The position numbers and the translations under genes are program-made. From contig JAIKVO010000071.1 in assembly GCA_024685655.1 (NCBI GenBank), forward strand, positions 1 to 38,376: 38,376 bases of DNA, in the 5' to 3' direction. Under the pieces are notes generated by a model. The model was not told where the DNA came from, ran no database searches, and saw only the letters and a list, made by a program, of their open reading frames with translations. This document shows positions 1-8,443 of the stretch, in pieces. Source of the DNA: Treponemataceae bacterium (GTDB lineage: Bacteria > Spirochaetota > Spirochaetia > Treponematales > Treponemataceae). The stretch's first letter is position 1. The number at the start of each line of letters is the position of its first letter.

Positions 1-160
1 GCGCAAGCCTCCTCGCCCGTCTTATGGCGGGCTGCGGTGTCTCGCGCTCCCCCACCCAGCGGGGGCAGAGAGTTTCGCTGCGCATTGTCAGCGAAGCGTT
101 TCAATAATTTATCTGCGTTTCGCGCCCCCGCAACGCCCCCATAACCACCCGACGTTAGGA
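1..160. repeat. GC-rich hairpin-forming intergenic block
   Basis: This non-coding stretch upstream of def is much richer in G and C than the genes around it and is full of short inverted repeats. Visible stems are GCCCG/CGGGC at 15-19 and 28-32, and TTCGCTG/CAGCGAA at 74-80 and 89-95. The word GCGAAGCG occurs here and again in the repeat cluster near 20.3 kb. I see no convincing protein in any frame. It may be the end of a dispersed palindromic element or the terminator region of a gene lying left of the window. Confidence 0.4.
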
Positions 161-176
161 ATATTGCATTTAATTC

Positions 177-203
177 TTGACGTAAAATGTTCTATCCTAT
201 ACT
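177..203 (+). promoter_or_regulatory. Candidate promoter of def-fmt
   Basis: TTGACG (177-182) and TATACT (198-203) are separated by 15 bases, shorter than the ideal 17. The -10 box lies 11 bases before the ATG at 215 and there is no Shine-Dalgarno sequence between them, so the message would have only a very short leader. Confidence 0.4.
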
Positions 204-214
204 TTAAATACGCT

Positions 215-769
215 ATGAAAGTATTGACGTTAGGTGATGAACTTCTTAGGCAGAAAAGTCTGCCAGTTGAGGAAGTAACCCCAGAAATAAAAGCTCTTGC
301 AGAAGAGATGTTTGCAACGATGATTGAGCAGCAAGGAGTCGGGCTTGCGGCTCCGCAGGTCGGTATTTTGAAGCGTATGTTCGTGCTTATTGCCGATGAC
401 GATGTTCGCCGAGTTTTTATTAATCCGCAGATTATCGCGACTTCAACTGAGCTTTCCGAATATGAGGAAGGCTGCCTTTCAATACCAAAAGTTTATGAAA
501 AAATAACGCGCCCCGTGAAAGTTACGGTACAGGCATTAAATGAAAACGGAAAGCCATTTACGATTGAAGCAGACGGACTTCTCGCAAGAATAATCCAGCA
601 CGAGTATGACCATCTTGAAGGAATCCTTTACATCGATAAGGGAGATCCGTTCTTCAAATTCAAAATAGAAGAGAATTTTAAGAAGAAAGCAGAAAAAAAG
701 AGGCTGAAAGAAGCGCAAAAAGCGGCTAAGGACGCAAAAATACAGGCAAAGAAGGCAGCAAAGAAATGA
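215..769 (+). CDS. def: Peptide deformylase
   Basis: The enzyme removes the formyl group from the N-terminal methionine of new proteins, using a metal ion in the cytoplasm. All three family motifs are present in order: GVGLAAPQ (motif I), EGCLS with the metal-binding Cys (motif II), and QHEYDHLEG with the two metal-binding His and the catalytic Glu (motif III). The protein is about 184 residues and ends in a Lys/Ala-rich tail. I chose the ATG at 215 because MKVLTLGDELLR matches the usual PDF N-terminus. The open frame continues up to a TTG at 164, but that start has an AGGA only three bases away and would add an unconserved leader. The stop overlaps the fmt start (ATGA), the classic def-fmt pairing for formyl-methionine turnover. 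Confidence 0.95.
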   Translation: MKVLTLGDELLRQKSLPVEEVTPEIKALAEEMFATMIEQQGVGLAAPQVGILKRMFVLIADDDVRRVFINPQIIATSTELSEYEEGCLSIPKVYEKITRPVKVTVQALNENGKPFTIEADGLLARIIQHEYDHLEGILYIDKGDPFFKFKIEENFKKKAEKKRLKEAQKAAKDAKIQAKKAAKK

Positions 770-1770
770 AGATTCTTTATGCAGGTAGCCCGGACTGTTC
801 CGCAGAAGTGCTCAAAGAGCTTTTCAAGCTCCTTGACGGCACAGGCAACGAAATATCAGCAGTTCTCACAAACCCGCCTTCTGCAAAAGGAAGACATCAC
901 GATCTTACGCCGACACCAACAGGACTTGCGGCAGAAGAGCTGGGGCTTCCCGTACTTACTCCGGAAAAACTCGATGGTTCTGCAAGAGAAGCTGTCGCTG
1001 CATATTCCACGGATTTATTAGTTTGCTTTGCATACGGAAGAATTTTCGGACCAAAGTTTATGGCACTTTTTCCGCAGGGCGGCATAAACTACCACCCTTC
1101 TTTGTTACCGCAGTACAGAGGCTGCGCTCCGGTTCCTGCCGCAATATGGAATATGGAGAAAGTAACTGGGTTTACTGTACAAAGACTTGCTCAAAAAATG
1201 GACAGTGGCGACATTCTTTTGCAAAAGCAGTATACTATGACAGGAAAAGAAACTGCCGATTCCTTGCTCCATATTGCGGCAAAAGAAGGCGCACCAATGC
1301 TGCGTGACGCGATTCTTGCCATTCAGAACGGAACGGCTCACGGAACACCGCAAGAAGAAGCTAAAGCAACTTACTGCAAGATGTTCTGCAAAGAAGACGG
1401 TGAAATTGACTGGAACCGGAGCGCAGCCGAAATTGATGCGATTATAAGGGCATGCACACCATGGCCGGGAGCTTTCACCACGGCGAACGGAACTGTTCTT
1501 AAACTTGTGGAGGCTTCCGTTTATTCTGGAAATGCCGGAGAAGTCTGCGGTGCAGTTGCAGCAAGCGACTCCGATACATCTGGTGCGGCGGCTTGCCCCG
1601 GAACTGTAATCGGCATGGACAAAATGCAAGGCATTCTGTTCCAAACCGGAGACGGACTTCTTGCCGTCCGCGTTTTGCAGTGGCAGGCAAAAAAAGCAAT
1701 GCCGTTCAAAGATTTTCTAAACGGCAGCCGGAATTTTGTCGGCAATGTGTGCGGAGCGGCAAAAAACTAA
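766..1770 (+). CDS. fmt: Methionyl-tRNA formyltransferase
   Basis: It transfers a formyl group from 10-formyltetrahydrofolate to the initiator Met-tRNA. The N-terminal formyltransferase fold shows the catalytic Asn-x-His in INYHPSLLPQYRG and the catalytic Asp in KMDSGDILLQ. A C-terminal tRNA-binding domain follows. The length (334 residues) is slightly above the usual 310-320. The excess is explained by an Ala/Ser/Asp-rich loop in the C-terminal domain (about residues 255-285). The start overlaps the def stop by four bases, so translation is probably coupled. Confidence 0.95.
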   Translation: MKILYAGSPDCSAEVLKELFKLLDGTGNEISAVLTNPPSAKGRHHDLTPTPTGLAAEELGLPVLTPEKLDGSAREAVAAYSTDLLVCFAYGRIFGPKFMALFPQGGINYHPSLLPQYRGCAPVPAAIWNMEKVTGFTVQRLAQKMDSGDILLQKQYTMTGKETADSLLHIAAKEGAPMLRDAILAIQNGTAHGTPQEEAKATYCKMFCKEDGEIDWNRSAAEIDAIIRACTPWPGAFTTANGTVLKLVEASVYSGNAGEVCGAVAASDSDTSGAAACPGTVIGMDKMQGILFQTGDGLLAVRVLQWQAKKAMPFKDFLNGSRNFVGNVCGAAKN

Positions 1771-1848
1771 GCACAATCAGAGTAGGTTTCGGACTTTTCG
1801 AATAAGATAATTTGAGATATATTTTAATTACTTTATATAGGATTTGAG

Positions 1849-2868
1849 ATGAAAAAATTTCCTGACCCAAGAATCAATTTCCACAGATTTATGGAATCTC
1901 TCCAGCTTAACTGGAAAGCCCTTTTGCTTACGTCGTTACTCACAATTGTAATAATGGGTATTGCCGTGGTTGCTGTTTTCTTCGTGATTGTACAAAGCGA
2001 GGAACAAGTAATGGTTCCTAACGTTACAGGAAAACAGCTTGAAGATGCGCTCTTGGAGCTTCAGGCAAAAGAACTGTACCCCAAAATCCAGCTTCGATAT
2101 TCCAACAGTATAGACGAAAAAGGATCAATTCTTGAGCAGGATCCGCCGTTCGGTACAATCGTTAATGCTGGAAGACGAATTAATCTCGTAATAAGCCGTG
2201 GTATTGTTGTTGACAGTGTTGGAAACTACATAGGACAGAAGATAGATGACGTGCGCATTTCCCTTGCCACGCTTTTCTCCGGTTACGCAGTACCTCTTAT
2301 AACGCTGCCTGACAACCCGATATATCAGTCTGACGAGTCTGAGCCTGGAACCATCCTTGAGCAGGATCCACCGCCAGAAACGGCAATAACTTCGCCTGTA
2401 ACTATGTCGCTCGTGGTAAGCAGCGGCCCCGGCAACGAGACTGCAAAACTGCCGTGGCTCGTCGGTAAATCAATTGATGAGACATTGCTTCTTATGAGCC
2501 GCACGAAACTTGTGTTTGATTTCAATACAAGGCCATTAAAACAGGGAGAAAAACCTGGTGTTGTTGTGGCTCAAAAAGATTTTACGGATGAGCCGCTGCC
2601 TGTTTACTCTCGTTCGGAAGTGACAATCGCAATGCCGGATGAGCCTATTGATGATGAAGTATATGGAATTTTCTCCGCGAAGCTTGCAAAATATCCGTAT
2701 GCGCTTAAAGTTCAGATTGATATAATTCCTCAGGAAGGCGACAGTTACACATTGCTTTCATTCAAGCATCCTGGTGGAAACCTGACTGTTCCATATAAGA
2801 TTCCAAGATTCAGCGTGCTTGTGCTCTCTGTTCAGGACAAAGAGATAAGCCGTACGATGATTCAATAA
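1849..2868 (+). CDS. Membrane-anchored protein with three PASTA domains
   Basis: A short cytoplasmic N-terminus is followed by one hydrophobic segment (about residues 24-50, LLTSLLTIVIMGIAVVAVFF) and then an extracytoplasmic part. Three PASTA-like repeats can be seen: about 54-118 (VMVPNVTGKQLEDALLEL...ILEQDPPFGT), about 119-192 (second copy with ILEQDPPPET) and about 196-262 (LPWLVGKSIDETLLLM). A C-terminal segment of about 75 residues is not recognised. PASTA domains usually bind peptidoglycan or muropeptides at the end of Ser/Thr kinases or penicillin-binding proteins. Here no kinase or transpeptidase domain is attached. The gene starts 78 bases after fmt with a weak GGA motif and may belong to the same transcript. 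A cell-wall sensing or scaffolding role is an inference. Confidence 0.8.
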   Translation: MKKFPDPRINFHRFMESLQLNWKALLLTSLLTIVIMGIAVVAVFFVIVQSEEQVMVPNVTGKQLEDALLELQAKELYPKIQLRYSNSIDEKGSILEQDPPFGTIVNAGRRINLVISRGIVVDSVGNYIGQKIDDVRISLATLFSGYAVPLITLPDNPIYQSDESEPGTILEQDPPPETAITSPVTMSLVVSSGPGNETAKLPWLVGKSIDETLLLMSRTKLVFDFNTRPLKQGEKPGVVVAQKDFTDEPLPVYSRSEVTIAMPDEPIDDEVYGIFSAKLAKYPYALKVQIDIIPQEGDSYTLLSFKHPGGNLTVPYKIPRFSVLVLSVQDKEISRTMIQ

Positions 2869-2965
2869 ATATCTGTACGAAGTAGTATGATAAGAGGGTT
2901 TGATCTTTGAAGAACCCGTAGCCCCTACGATGTTCCTGAGTTTTCAGTCAAAGAAAAGGTAGCAA

Positions 2966-2999
2966 TCTCGGAAAAGTCACCGAAGTGATTTTTCCGAGA
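2966..2999. terminator. Strong hairpin between convergent genes
   Basis: A 15-base stem (2966-2980 with 2985-2999, one G-U pair) closes a CGAA tetraloop. It lies between the convergent PASTA gene and the NhaC gene. There is no clear T run directly after it on either strand, so it may be a processing or REP-type hairpin rather than a canonical terminator. Confidence 0.5.
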
Positions 3000-3010
3000 A
3001 GCCTATAATG

Positions 3011-4534
3011 TTATTTTGCTTTTGCTGTCCGTGTTTTCATTACGAACAAGAAACAAATAAGTACTGCTGCACCGAACACGATCGAGATAATTGCGCTCAC
3101 TGCTGTACCAAGTCCGGATGTAAGTCCTGCGATAATATATGTAAGGAATGAAACGATTGCAACGCATATTGCGTATGGCAGCTGAGTTGCAACGTGGTTC
3201 ACGTGATCACAAACTGCACCTGCGGATGCCATAATCGTTGTATCGGAGATTGGTGAACAATGGTCACCGCAAACAGCCCCTGCCATACAAGCAGAGATTG
3301 AGATAATGCGGATAGGGTCAGATGTTGACGGGAAAGCTGCTATACAGATCGGAATAAGGATACCGAACGTTCCCCAAGAAGTACCTGTGGCGAATGCAAG
3401 ACCGCATGCAATAACAAAGATAATTGCCGGCAAGAAAAGCTTTAATCCAGCAGCGCTGCCTTCTACAAGACCCGCGACATATTCTTTTGCGCCAAGACTG
3501 TCTGTCATAGATTTAAGTGTCCATGCGAGTGTAAGAATAAGAATGGCTGGAACCATAGCCTTAAATCCGTCTGGGATGCAGTTCATGCAATCTTTGAATG
3601 ACAGGATTCTGCGGATGAAATAGAAAACAATCGTAATTATAAGTGCAGCGAATGAACCAAGTACAAGACCGATTGAAGCATCGCTGTTTGCGAACGCATC
3701 GACAAATCCTGCTTTATCCTCGCCTGAAGCGAAGAATCCACCTGTATAAATCATTCCGAGAACACAGAAAACAATGAGTGTAACGACAGGGAAAACAAGG
3801 TCAATGACTTTTCCTTTGCCGACTGATTGTGTGTCATCGTCTTTTCCTTTGGATTCCACTGCAGCAATGGCTTTTTCGAAACTTGCCATCTTGCCGAATT
3901 CGAACTTCATAAGGACAAGTGCGAACATCATAACCAAAGTGAATAAAGCGTAGAAGTTGAAAGGAATTGCCTCTACGAAAAGCTTAATTCCGTTCTCTCC
4001 GTCACCGGCAAAACCTGCAACAGCCGCTGCCCATGAGCTTATCGGAGCGATAATACAGACTGGAGCCGCTGTGGCGTCTATAAGGTAAGCAAGTTTCTCT
4101 CGTGAAATACCGTATTTGTCCGTAACTGGCCGCATAACCGAACCAACTGTAAGACAGTTAAAATAGTCATCTATAAAAATAAAGATTCCCAAGCAGATTG
4201 TTGCTATTTGAGCACCTGCTTTTGTCTTTATGTGTTTTTTTGCCCATGCACCGAAAGCAGCTGAACCACCGGCTTTGTTCATGAGCGCAACCATAATTCC
4301 AAGAACTACAAGGAATACAAGAATACCGACATTCCAGCTGTCCGCAAGCTGCGCAATCATTCCATCGCTGAAAATGTGGTTGAAGAATCCGGAAAAACCA
4401 GAAGCTGCGTCTATTGCATAGAATAAACCGCCGATAACAATACCGACGAACAAGGAAGAATAGACTTCCTTAGTGATGAGTGCCAGTGCAATTGCAACGA
4501 TTGCAGGCACCAATGACCAAAATGTACCAACCAT
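3011..4534 (-). CDS. Na+/H+ antiporter, NhaC family
   Basis: This is a polytopic inner-membrane protein of 507 residues with about a dozen hydrophobic segments. It begins MVGTFWSLVPAIVAIALALITK, typical of NhaC-type antiporters, and has the conserved FIDDYFNCL and ATGTSWGTFG stretches of the family. It most likely exchanges sodium for protons. Amino-acid/amine exchange is known for relatives and cannot be excluded. A GGAG Shine-Dalgarno sits just before the ATG. The gene starts 27 bases after the small gene at 4562-4726, with which it appears to form a two-gene operon. Confidence 0.85.
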   Translation of the reverse strand: MVGTFWSLVPAIVAIALALITKEVYSSLFVGIVIGGLFYAIDAASGFSGFFNHIFSDGMIAQLADSWNVGILVFLVVLGIMVALMNKAGGSAAFGAWAKKHIKTKAGAQIATICLGIFIFIDDYFNCLTVGSVMRPVTDKYGISREKLAYLIDATAAPVCIIAPISSWAAAVAGFAGDGENGIKLFVEAIPFNFYALFTLVMMFALVLMKFEFGKMASFEKAIAAVESKGKDDDTQSVGKGKVIDLVFPVVTLIVFCVLGMIYTGGFFASGEDKAGFVDAFANSDASIGLVLGSFAALIITIVFYFIRRILSFKDCMNCIPDGFKAMVPAILILTLAWTLKSMTDSLGAKEYVAGLVEGSAAGLKLFLPAIIFVIACGLAFATGTSWGTFGILIPICIAAFPSTSDPIRIISISACMAGAVCGDHCSPISDTTIMASAGAVCDHVNHVATQLPYAICVAIVSFLTYIIAGLTSGLGTAVSAIISIVFGAAVLICFLFVMKTRTAKAK

Positions 4535-4561
4535 TTTTAATCTCCTTAAAACTCAGCTTCG

Positions 4562-4726
4562 TTAGTCTTTCTGCAGCTTGGAAAAATCTGTGTTAAGTGG
4601 ATCTTTTACGCCGTCTTTATCAAGTTTTTTTATTACCTCAATGACGTAATCCAAACTGGTTAACTGAGGTGCTGTACAGTAAGTCCTGATTTGCTGCAAA
4701 GCCTCAATTATCTTCTCATTTGTCAT
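4562..4726 (-). CDS. Small protein of unknown function (54 aa)
   Basis: A strong GGGAGG Shine-Dalgarno five bases before the ATG at 4726 decides this start; the longer open frame has no better site. The product is soluble and charged (MTNEKIIEALQQIRTYC at the N-terminus), probably helical, with no signal peptide or membrane segment. I do not recognise a family. It lies directly upstream of the NhaC antiporter on the same strand with a 27-base gap, so it may be co-transcribed with it and could be a small regulatory partner. That role is only a guess from position. Confidence 0.65.
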   Translation of the reverse strand: MTNEKIIEALQQIRTYCTAPQLTSLDYVIEVIKKLDKDGVKDPLNTDFSKLQKD

Positions 4727-4784
4727 AAAAACCTCCCGCAACAGCACAAAGGAAGCAAGAGTCAACAAGGCAACATCGCTTCCT

Positions 4785-4835
4785 GTTCTATCTGTCGTGA
4801 TTTTTGAAACAAGATTCCGTACTTTAATAAAGTAC
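4785..4835 (-). promoter_or_regulatory. Candidate promoter and operator of the NhaC operon
   Basis: On the minus strand TTGTTT (4807-4812) and TAGAAC (4785-4790) are 16 bases apart. Just upstream of the -35 is a perfect palindrome, GTACTTT-aat-AAAGTAC (4819-4835), which could be a regulator binding site. It also lies in the upstream region of the divergent aroDE gene. Confidence 0.4.
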
Positions 4836-4991
4836 TTTTATGTAGTAATATTATCATGGTTTGTTCATGCCGTGTAGAGTTTTTTTGCAAATTTATTCAT
4901 TTTTTTGTAAAAATATAAAATTTCACCGCAATATATTCTTTAGTGAATATTTGCGATATTTGAAATAGAAGGAGCTTTTACAGTAAGCAAT

Positions 4992-6566
4992 ATGCCGCAA
5001 CGTCCGAAAATATGTCTTAGCCTTACAGGAAAAACAATCGCGGAGGATTTGGAGATACTCAATAAATATCGTAATTGGATAGATATAGCAGAACTGCGCG
5101 TCGATTTCCTCACCAAGGATGAAAGGCTGTATGTGCGTCGCTTTCCAGAACAAGCCGGAATTCCATGCATACTTACAATAAGAAGGCGTATTGATGGTGG
5201 TGAATACCTTGAAGGAGAGGCTGCCAGAACAACGCTTTTTGCCCGTGCCCTTGCTTTTGCAGAACAGGATGTTACGAAAAATTTCGCTTATATCGATTTG
5301 GAGAATGACTTTTTTGTTCCAAGCCTTCATGATGCGGCTCTTGCGTTCGGTACTTCTGTTATTCGGAGTTACCACAGCCTGAATTCAACCGTAAAAAACA
5401 TTGCAAGCGTTTTTGAAGAGCTGCGCTACACCGGATACGAGATTCCGAAGATAGCTTGTATGCCGCACTCCTTGAACGAAGTGACGAACCTTATGAAACA
5501 AGCAAAGGAACTTAGGGATACAAACCATATTCTGTCGATATCGGGTCCCTTCAGTATTCCTGCGACTATACTTTCATCAAAAACAAATTCATATCTTACA
5601 TACACGAATTCACATGATGAAACTGACGACAACAAGAATATCAGTTTCCTTGACCCGAAAGTATTATGTGAAACATATAATTTTAACTCAATCGACAAAA
5701 ATACGGAGCTGTTCGGAATAACAGGATTCCCTCTCGAAAGCTCAGACAGCCCGACGATACACAATAAGCTTTACAAAGAATTTGGAATAAACGCTATATA
5801 TATTCCTTTCAGGGCAAAAACTGTAGATGAAGCTATAGATTTTGCGAATGAAACGGGGATGAACGGTTTTTCCGTTGTGGCTCCGTATAAAACGGAGATT
5901 TTGCCGAACCTGCGGCAGATTTCTGCGGAAGTAGGTGATACCGGGGCGTGCAATATTGTGGTAAAGCGTGGCAATGACTGGATAGGCTACAATACTGATC
6001 CGGAAGGTTTGCAAAAGGCATTGTGCGGTTTCATGGAGGCAAAGAATCTTGCGCATAGGCGTGTAGCGATAATAGGCGGAGGAAGCGTGGCCAGGGCTGC
6101 GGCATATGCCGTAAAGATGTTGAGGGGAAAAGCCTGTGTTTTTAACAGGACAGTCTCAAAAGCAAGGCGGATAGCGGAGCAATTCGGTTTCAAATATGCA
6201 CCTCTTGACCCTTCAAGCAACGATATTCTTGAAAATTATTCTGATCTAATAATCCAAGCGACATCAGTCGGGTTCAATTATAAAAAAGAAGTTTTGCTGG
6301 AGAGCGCATACGAGAATTATTGGACTGAGGATTATTCAGATAACCGCAGTACACCTGAAAATGATCCTATTTACTTCTATAAATTCAGGGGACATGAAGC
6401 CGTGTACGACATAATCTATCATCCGGAAAGAACCCCGCTGTTGGAAAGGGCTGAAAATGCCGGTTGCAGGGTGTCGAACGGACATTCAATGCTGGAATTT
6501 CAGGCTTCAAAACAGTTCGAGCTTTTTATGGGACATGATAAAAAATATATAACGGAGCATCCGTAG
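4992..6566 (+). CDS. aroDE: Bifunctional type I 3-dehydroquinate dehydratase / shikimate dehydrogenase
   Basis: Two steps of the shikimate pathway are fused in one 524-residue protein. Residues 1 to about 225 are a type I dehydroquinase with ELRVD (34-38), the catalytic His128 in RSYHSL and the Schiff-base Lys153 in IPKIA. Residues from about 238 are shikimate dehydrogenase: GFPLESSDSP (substrate Ser251/Ser253), Lys300 in APYK, Asp336 in NTDPEG, and a nucleotide-binding IIGGGSVARA. The Arg that normally follows Ser in the dehydroquinase GxxSR motif is not visible (FSIP at 187-190). Similar fusions are known in chlamydiae and plants. The ATG has a GGAG 18 bases upstream, too far to be a normal Shine-Dalgarno, so the start signal is unclear. 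rpiA follows after 11 bases. Confidence 0.9.
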   Translation: MPQRPKICLSLTGKTIAEDLEILNKYRNWIDIAELRVDFLTKDERLYVRRFPEQAGIPCILTIRRRIDGGEYLEGEAARTTLFARALAFAEQDVTKNFAYIDLENDFFVPSLHDAALAFGTSVIRSYHSLNSTVKNIASVFEELRYTGYEIPKIACMPHSLNEVTNLMKQAKELRDTNHILSISGPFSIPATILSSKTNSYLTYTNSHDETDDNKNISFLDPKVLCETYNFNSIDKNTELFGITGFPLESSDSPTIHNKLYKEFGINAIYIPFRAKTVDEAIDFANETGMNGFSVVAPYKTEILPNLRQISAEVGDTGACNIVVKRGNDWIGYNTDPEGLQKALCGFMEAKNLAHRRVAIIGGGSVARAAAYAVKMLRGKACVFNRTVSKARRIAEQFGFKYAPLDPSSNDILENYSDLIIQATSVGFNYKKEVLLESAYENYWTEDYSDNRSTPENDPIYFYKFRGHEAVYDIIYHPERTPLLERAENAGCRVSNGHSMLEFQASKQFELFMGHDKKYITEHP

Positions 6567-6577
6567 AGGAGAAGAAA

Positions 6578-7294
6578 ATGCTTTCACAATCTGAACAGAA
6601 AAAATTAGTCGGCGAAACGGCAATAAACCGTCTTTTTGAGCGCGGGCTTATAAAAAACGGAACGAAGATAGGGCTTGGAACGGGTTCAACAGCTATGCCG
6701 GCTGTAAAAAGACTGGCGGAGCTTATTTCGGAAGGAAAGCTTTCCGGCATAAGAGCCGTTGCGACCAGCTACCAGACGACAATTGCGTGCGAGGAACTTG
6801 GGATTCCGGTATACTCTCTTTCTAGCCGGGAGATAGGTGGAAAGCTTGATATTGCAATAGACGGAGCCGATGAGATAAGCCCGGAGAATAATCTGATAAA
6901 GGGCGGCGGCGCGGCACATCTTAAAGAAAAACTTGTAGAGTATAACGCAGCGCAGCTCGTTATTATTGCAGATGAGACAAAAGATGTTGCCAGTCTTGGC
7001 ACAAAGTTTCCGCTGCCTGTAGAGGTATTCGCAGAGGCACGCGTTCCTGTCGCCGCCGCCCTTGAAAAACTGGGCGCAACTTGCAAGGTGCGAGAGGGTG
7101 TGAAAAAAGCCGGTCCGGTTATCACGGACAACGGTAACATCGTGCTTGATTGTGTTTGGGAAAAGCCGGTTGATGCAGCGAAAATGGAAGACGCAATCAA
7201 TGCTATTACAGGTGTTGTGGAGAACGGTTTTTTTACCAAAAATCATCCGATTGTGTTCATTTCACACGCTGACGGTAGCGTAACAGAGCGGTAA
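6578..7294 (+). CDS. rpiA: Ribose-5-phosphate isomerase A
   Basis: It interconverts ribose 5-phosphate and ribulose 5-phosphate in the non-oxidative pentose phosphate pathway. The sequence shows the family signatures GLGTGSTA, DGADEI and IKGGGAAHLKEK, and at 238 residues it has normal length. GAGGAGAAG is positioned before the ATG. The gene follows aroDE by 11 bases, so the two are probably one transcript, which ends in the hairpin at 7310-7354. Confidence 0.95.
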   Translation: MLSQSEQKKLVGETAINRLFERGLIKNGTKIGLGTGSTAMPAVKRLAELISEGKLSGIRAVATSYQTTIACEELGIPVYSLSSREIGGKLDIAIDGADEISPENNLIKGGGAAHLKEKLVEYNAAQLVIIADETKDVASLGTKFPLPVEVFAEARVPVAAALEKLGATCKVREGVKKAGPVITDNGNIVLDCVWEKPVDAAKMEDAINAITGVVENGFFTKNHPIVFISHADGSVTER

Positions 7295-7309
7295 AACTTT
7301 CTGATTGAG

Positions 7310-7354
7310 TGCCAGCTGCGATATGTTGCCGTACATACCAGCTGGCATTTTTTT
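7310..7354 (+). terminator. Rho-independent terminator after rpiA
   Basis: A nine-base perfect stem, TGCCAGCTG (7310-7318) with CAGCTGGCA (7339-7347), is followed by seven T residues. The loop is about 20 bases. Confidence 0.85.
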
Positions 7355-7366
7355 GCATTCCATGTG

Positions 7367-8311
7367 CTAATGTATAAGTCGGGATAGAACGGGGTCTTTT
7401 TGACGCCAGTTTTTATTTACTTTTACCTGCAAATCAAGATCGATTCTGTAGTCAAAAATTTCGCGCATTGTCTTAAGTGATTCAATACGTATAGATTTTA
7501 TCATAGATGCGCCTTTTCCTATGACAATGCCTTTCTGGCTGTCACGTTCAACGACAAGGAATGCGCGTACCCACAGCTCGCGGCCGTCTTTGCGCCATTC
7601 CATATCCGCAACATCAACATAGATTGCATGTGGAATCTCGTCATGAAGCATATTCATCGCTTTCTCTCGGATAATCTCAGCGATACGGAAATTGACTTCC
7701 TGATCGGTATAATATTCTTCCGGGTACATTGGCTCGGCGATTGGCGCAAGCTCATACAATGCTTTCAAAACATCATTGATATTCTCGTCTTTTTCTGCCG
7801 ACATGCGGAAAATCCGGCTTTCTGGAATATCCGGCAAAGCTTCTTTTAGGAATTGTTCGGCTTTTTCCGGTCGAGAATCCGGTGAGTCTATCTTGTTAAT
7901 TGCCACTACAGTTTTTGCTGAAACTGGTGTGACTAACTCCGCAGTTTTGCGTTCTTCCTCGCCCGGCTGGCGTGTTGAGTCTATGATGTAAAGAACGGCA
8001 TCCGCATCTTTCAGCTGGTCGGACGTGACCCCCCTTAGCCGGATGTTCAGCTTTTTCTCTGAATCATGGAAACCGGGCGTATCCACAAAAACAAGTTGGC
8101 CGAACGATGTGTTTACAATTCCGCGAACTGCGTTTCTGGTTGTTTGCGGAATCGGCGAGACAATAGAGATTTTCTCACCGCTCGCTGTGTTCAGAAATGT
8201 CGATTTTCCGGCAGATGGTCTGCCGACTATGGTTACAAGGGCTGCTTTTCCGCCTTTTTTTTCTGCGTTGTTTTCTTTGGTTTCGTTGATGTTTTCCATA
8301 TGCTCTTCCAT
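7367..8311 (-). CDS. era: GTPase Era
   Basis: Era is a GTPase that binds the 3' end of 16S rRNA during small-subunit maturation. The G domain shows GRPSAGKST (G1), DTPGF (G3) and NKID (G4). The C-terminal KH domain carries GIVIGKGASMIKSI. The open frame reaches 8350, but a promoter (TGGACT-17-TATACT) lies inside that extension, so the ATG at 8311 or the one at 8299 is more likely. The latter has a GGAAGAG five bases upstream. Starting at 8311 the protein is 314 residues, with a polar 25-residue N-terminal tail that normal Era proteins lack. Confidence 0.93.
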   Translation of the reverse strand: MEEHMENINETKENNAEKKGGKAALVTIVGRPSAGKSTFLNTASGEKISIVSPIPQTTRNAVRGIVNTSFGQLVFVDTPGFHDSEKKLNIRLRGVTSDQLKDADAVLYIIDSTRQPGEEERKTAELVTPVSAKTVVAINKIDSPDSRPEKAEQFLKEALPDIPESRIFRMSAEKDENINDVLKALYELAPIAEPMYPEEYYTDQEVNFRIAEIIREKAMNMLHDEIPHAIYVDVADMEWRKDGRELWVRAFLVVERDSQKGIVIGKGASMIKSIRIESLKTMREIFDYRIDLDLQVKVNKNWRQKDPVLSRLIH

Positions 8312-8320
8312 ATCAGTTTG

Positions 8321-8349
8321 AGTATACTCCGCAGAAGCAGAAAAGTCCA
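8321..8349 (-). promoter_or_regulatory. era promoter
   Basis: On the minus strand TGGACT (8344-8349) and TATACT (8321-8326) are separated by 17 bases. The -10 ends nine bases before the ATG at 8311, and no Shine-Dalgarno precedes that ATG, so the message may be leaderless or nearly so. Confidence 0.6.
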
Positions 8350-8396
8350 TTATTCACACGCACTGCAAAATTTTCGCAGAAAGCGGAATATCGTAC

Positions 8397-8425
8397 TTGC
8401 TCGGTTTTTTATCCCGTGCTACCAT
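8397..8425 (+). promoter_or_regulatory. Candidate cheW promoter
   Basis: TTGCTC (8397-8402), a 17-base spacer and TACCAT (8420-8425) lie just before the cheW Shine-Dalgarno. The leader would be about a dozen bases long. Confidence 0.35.
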
Positions 8426-8443
8426 AAACGGAGAGAGGTAATA

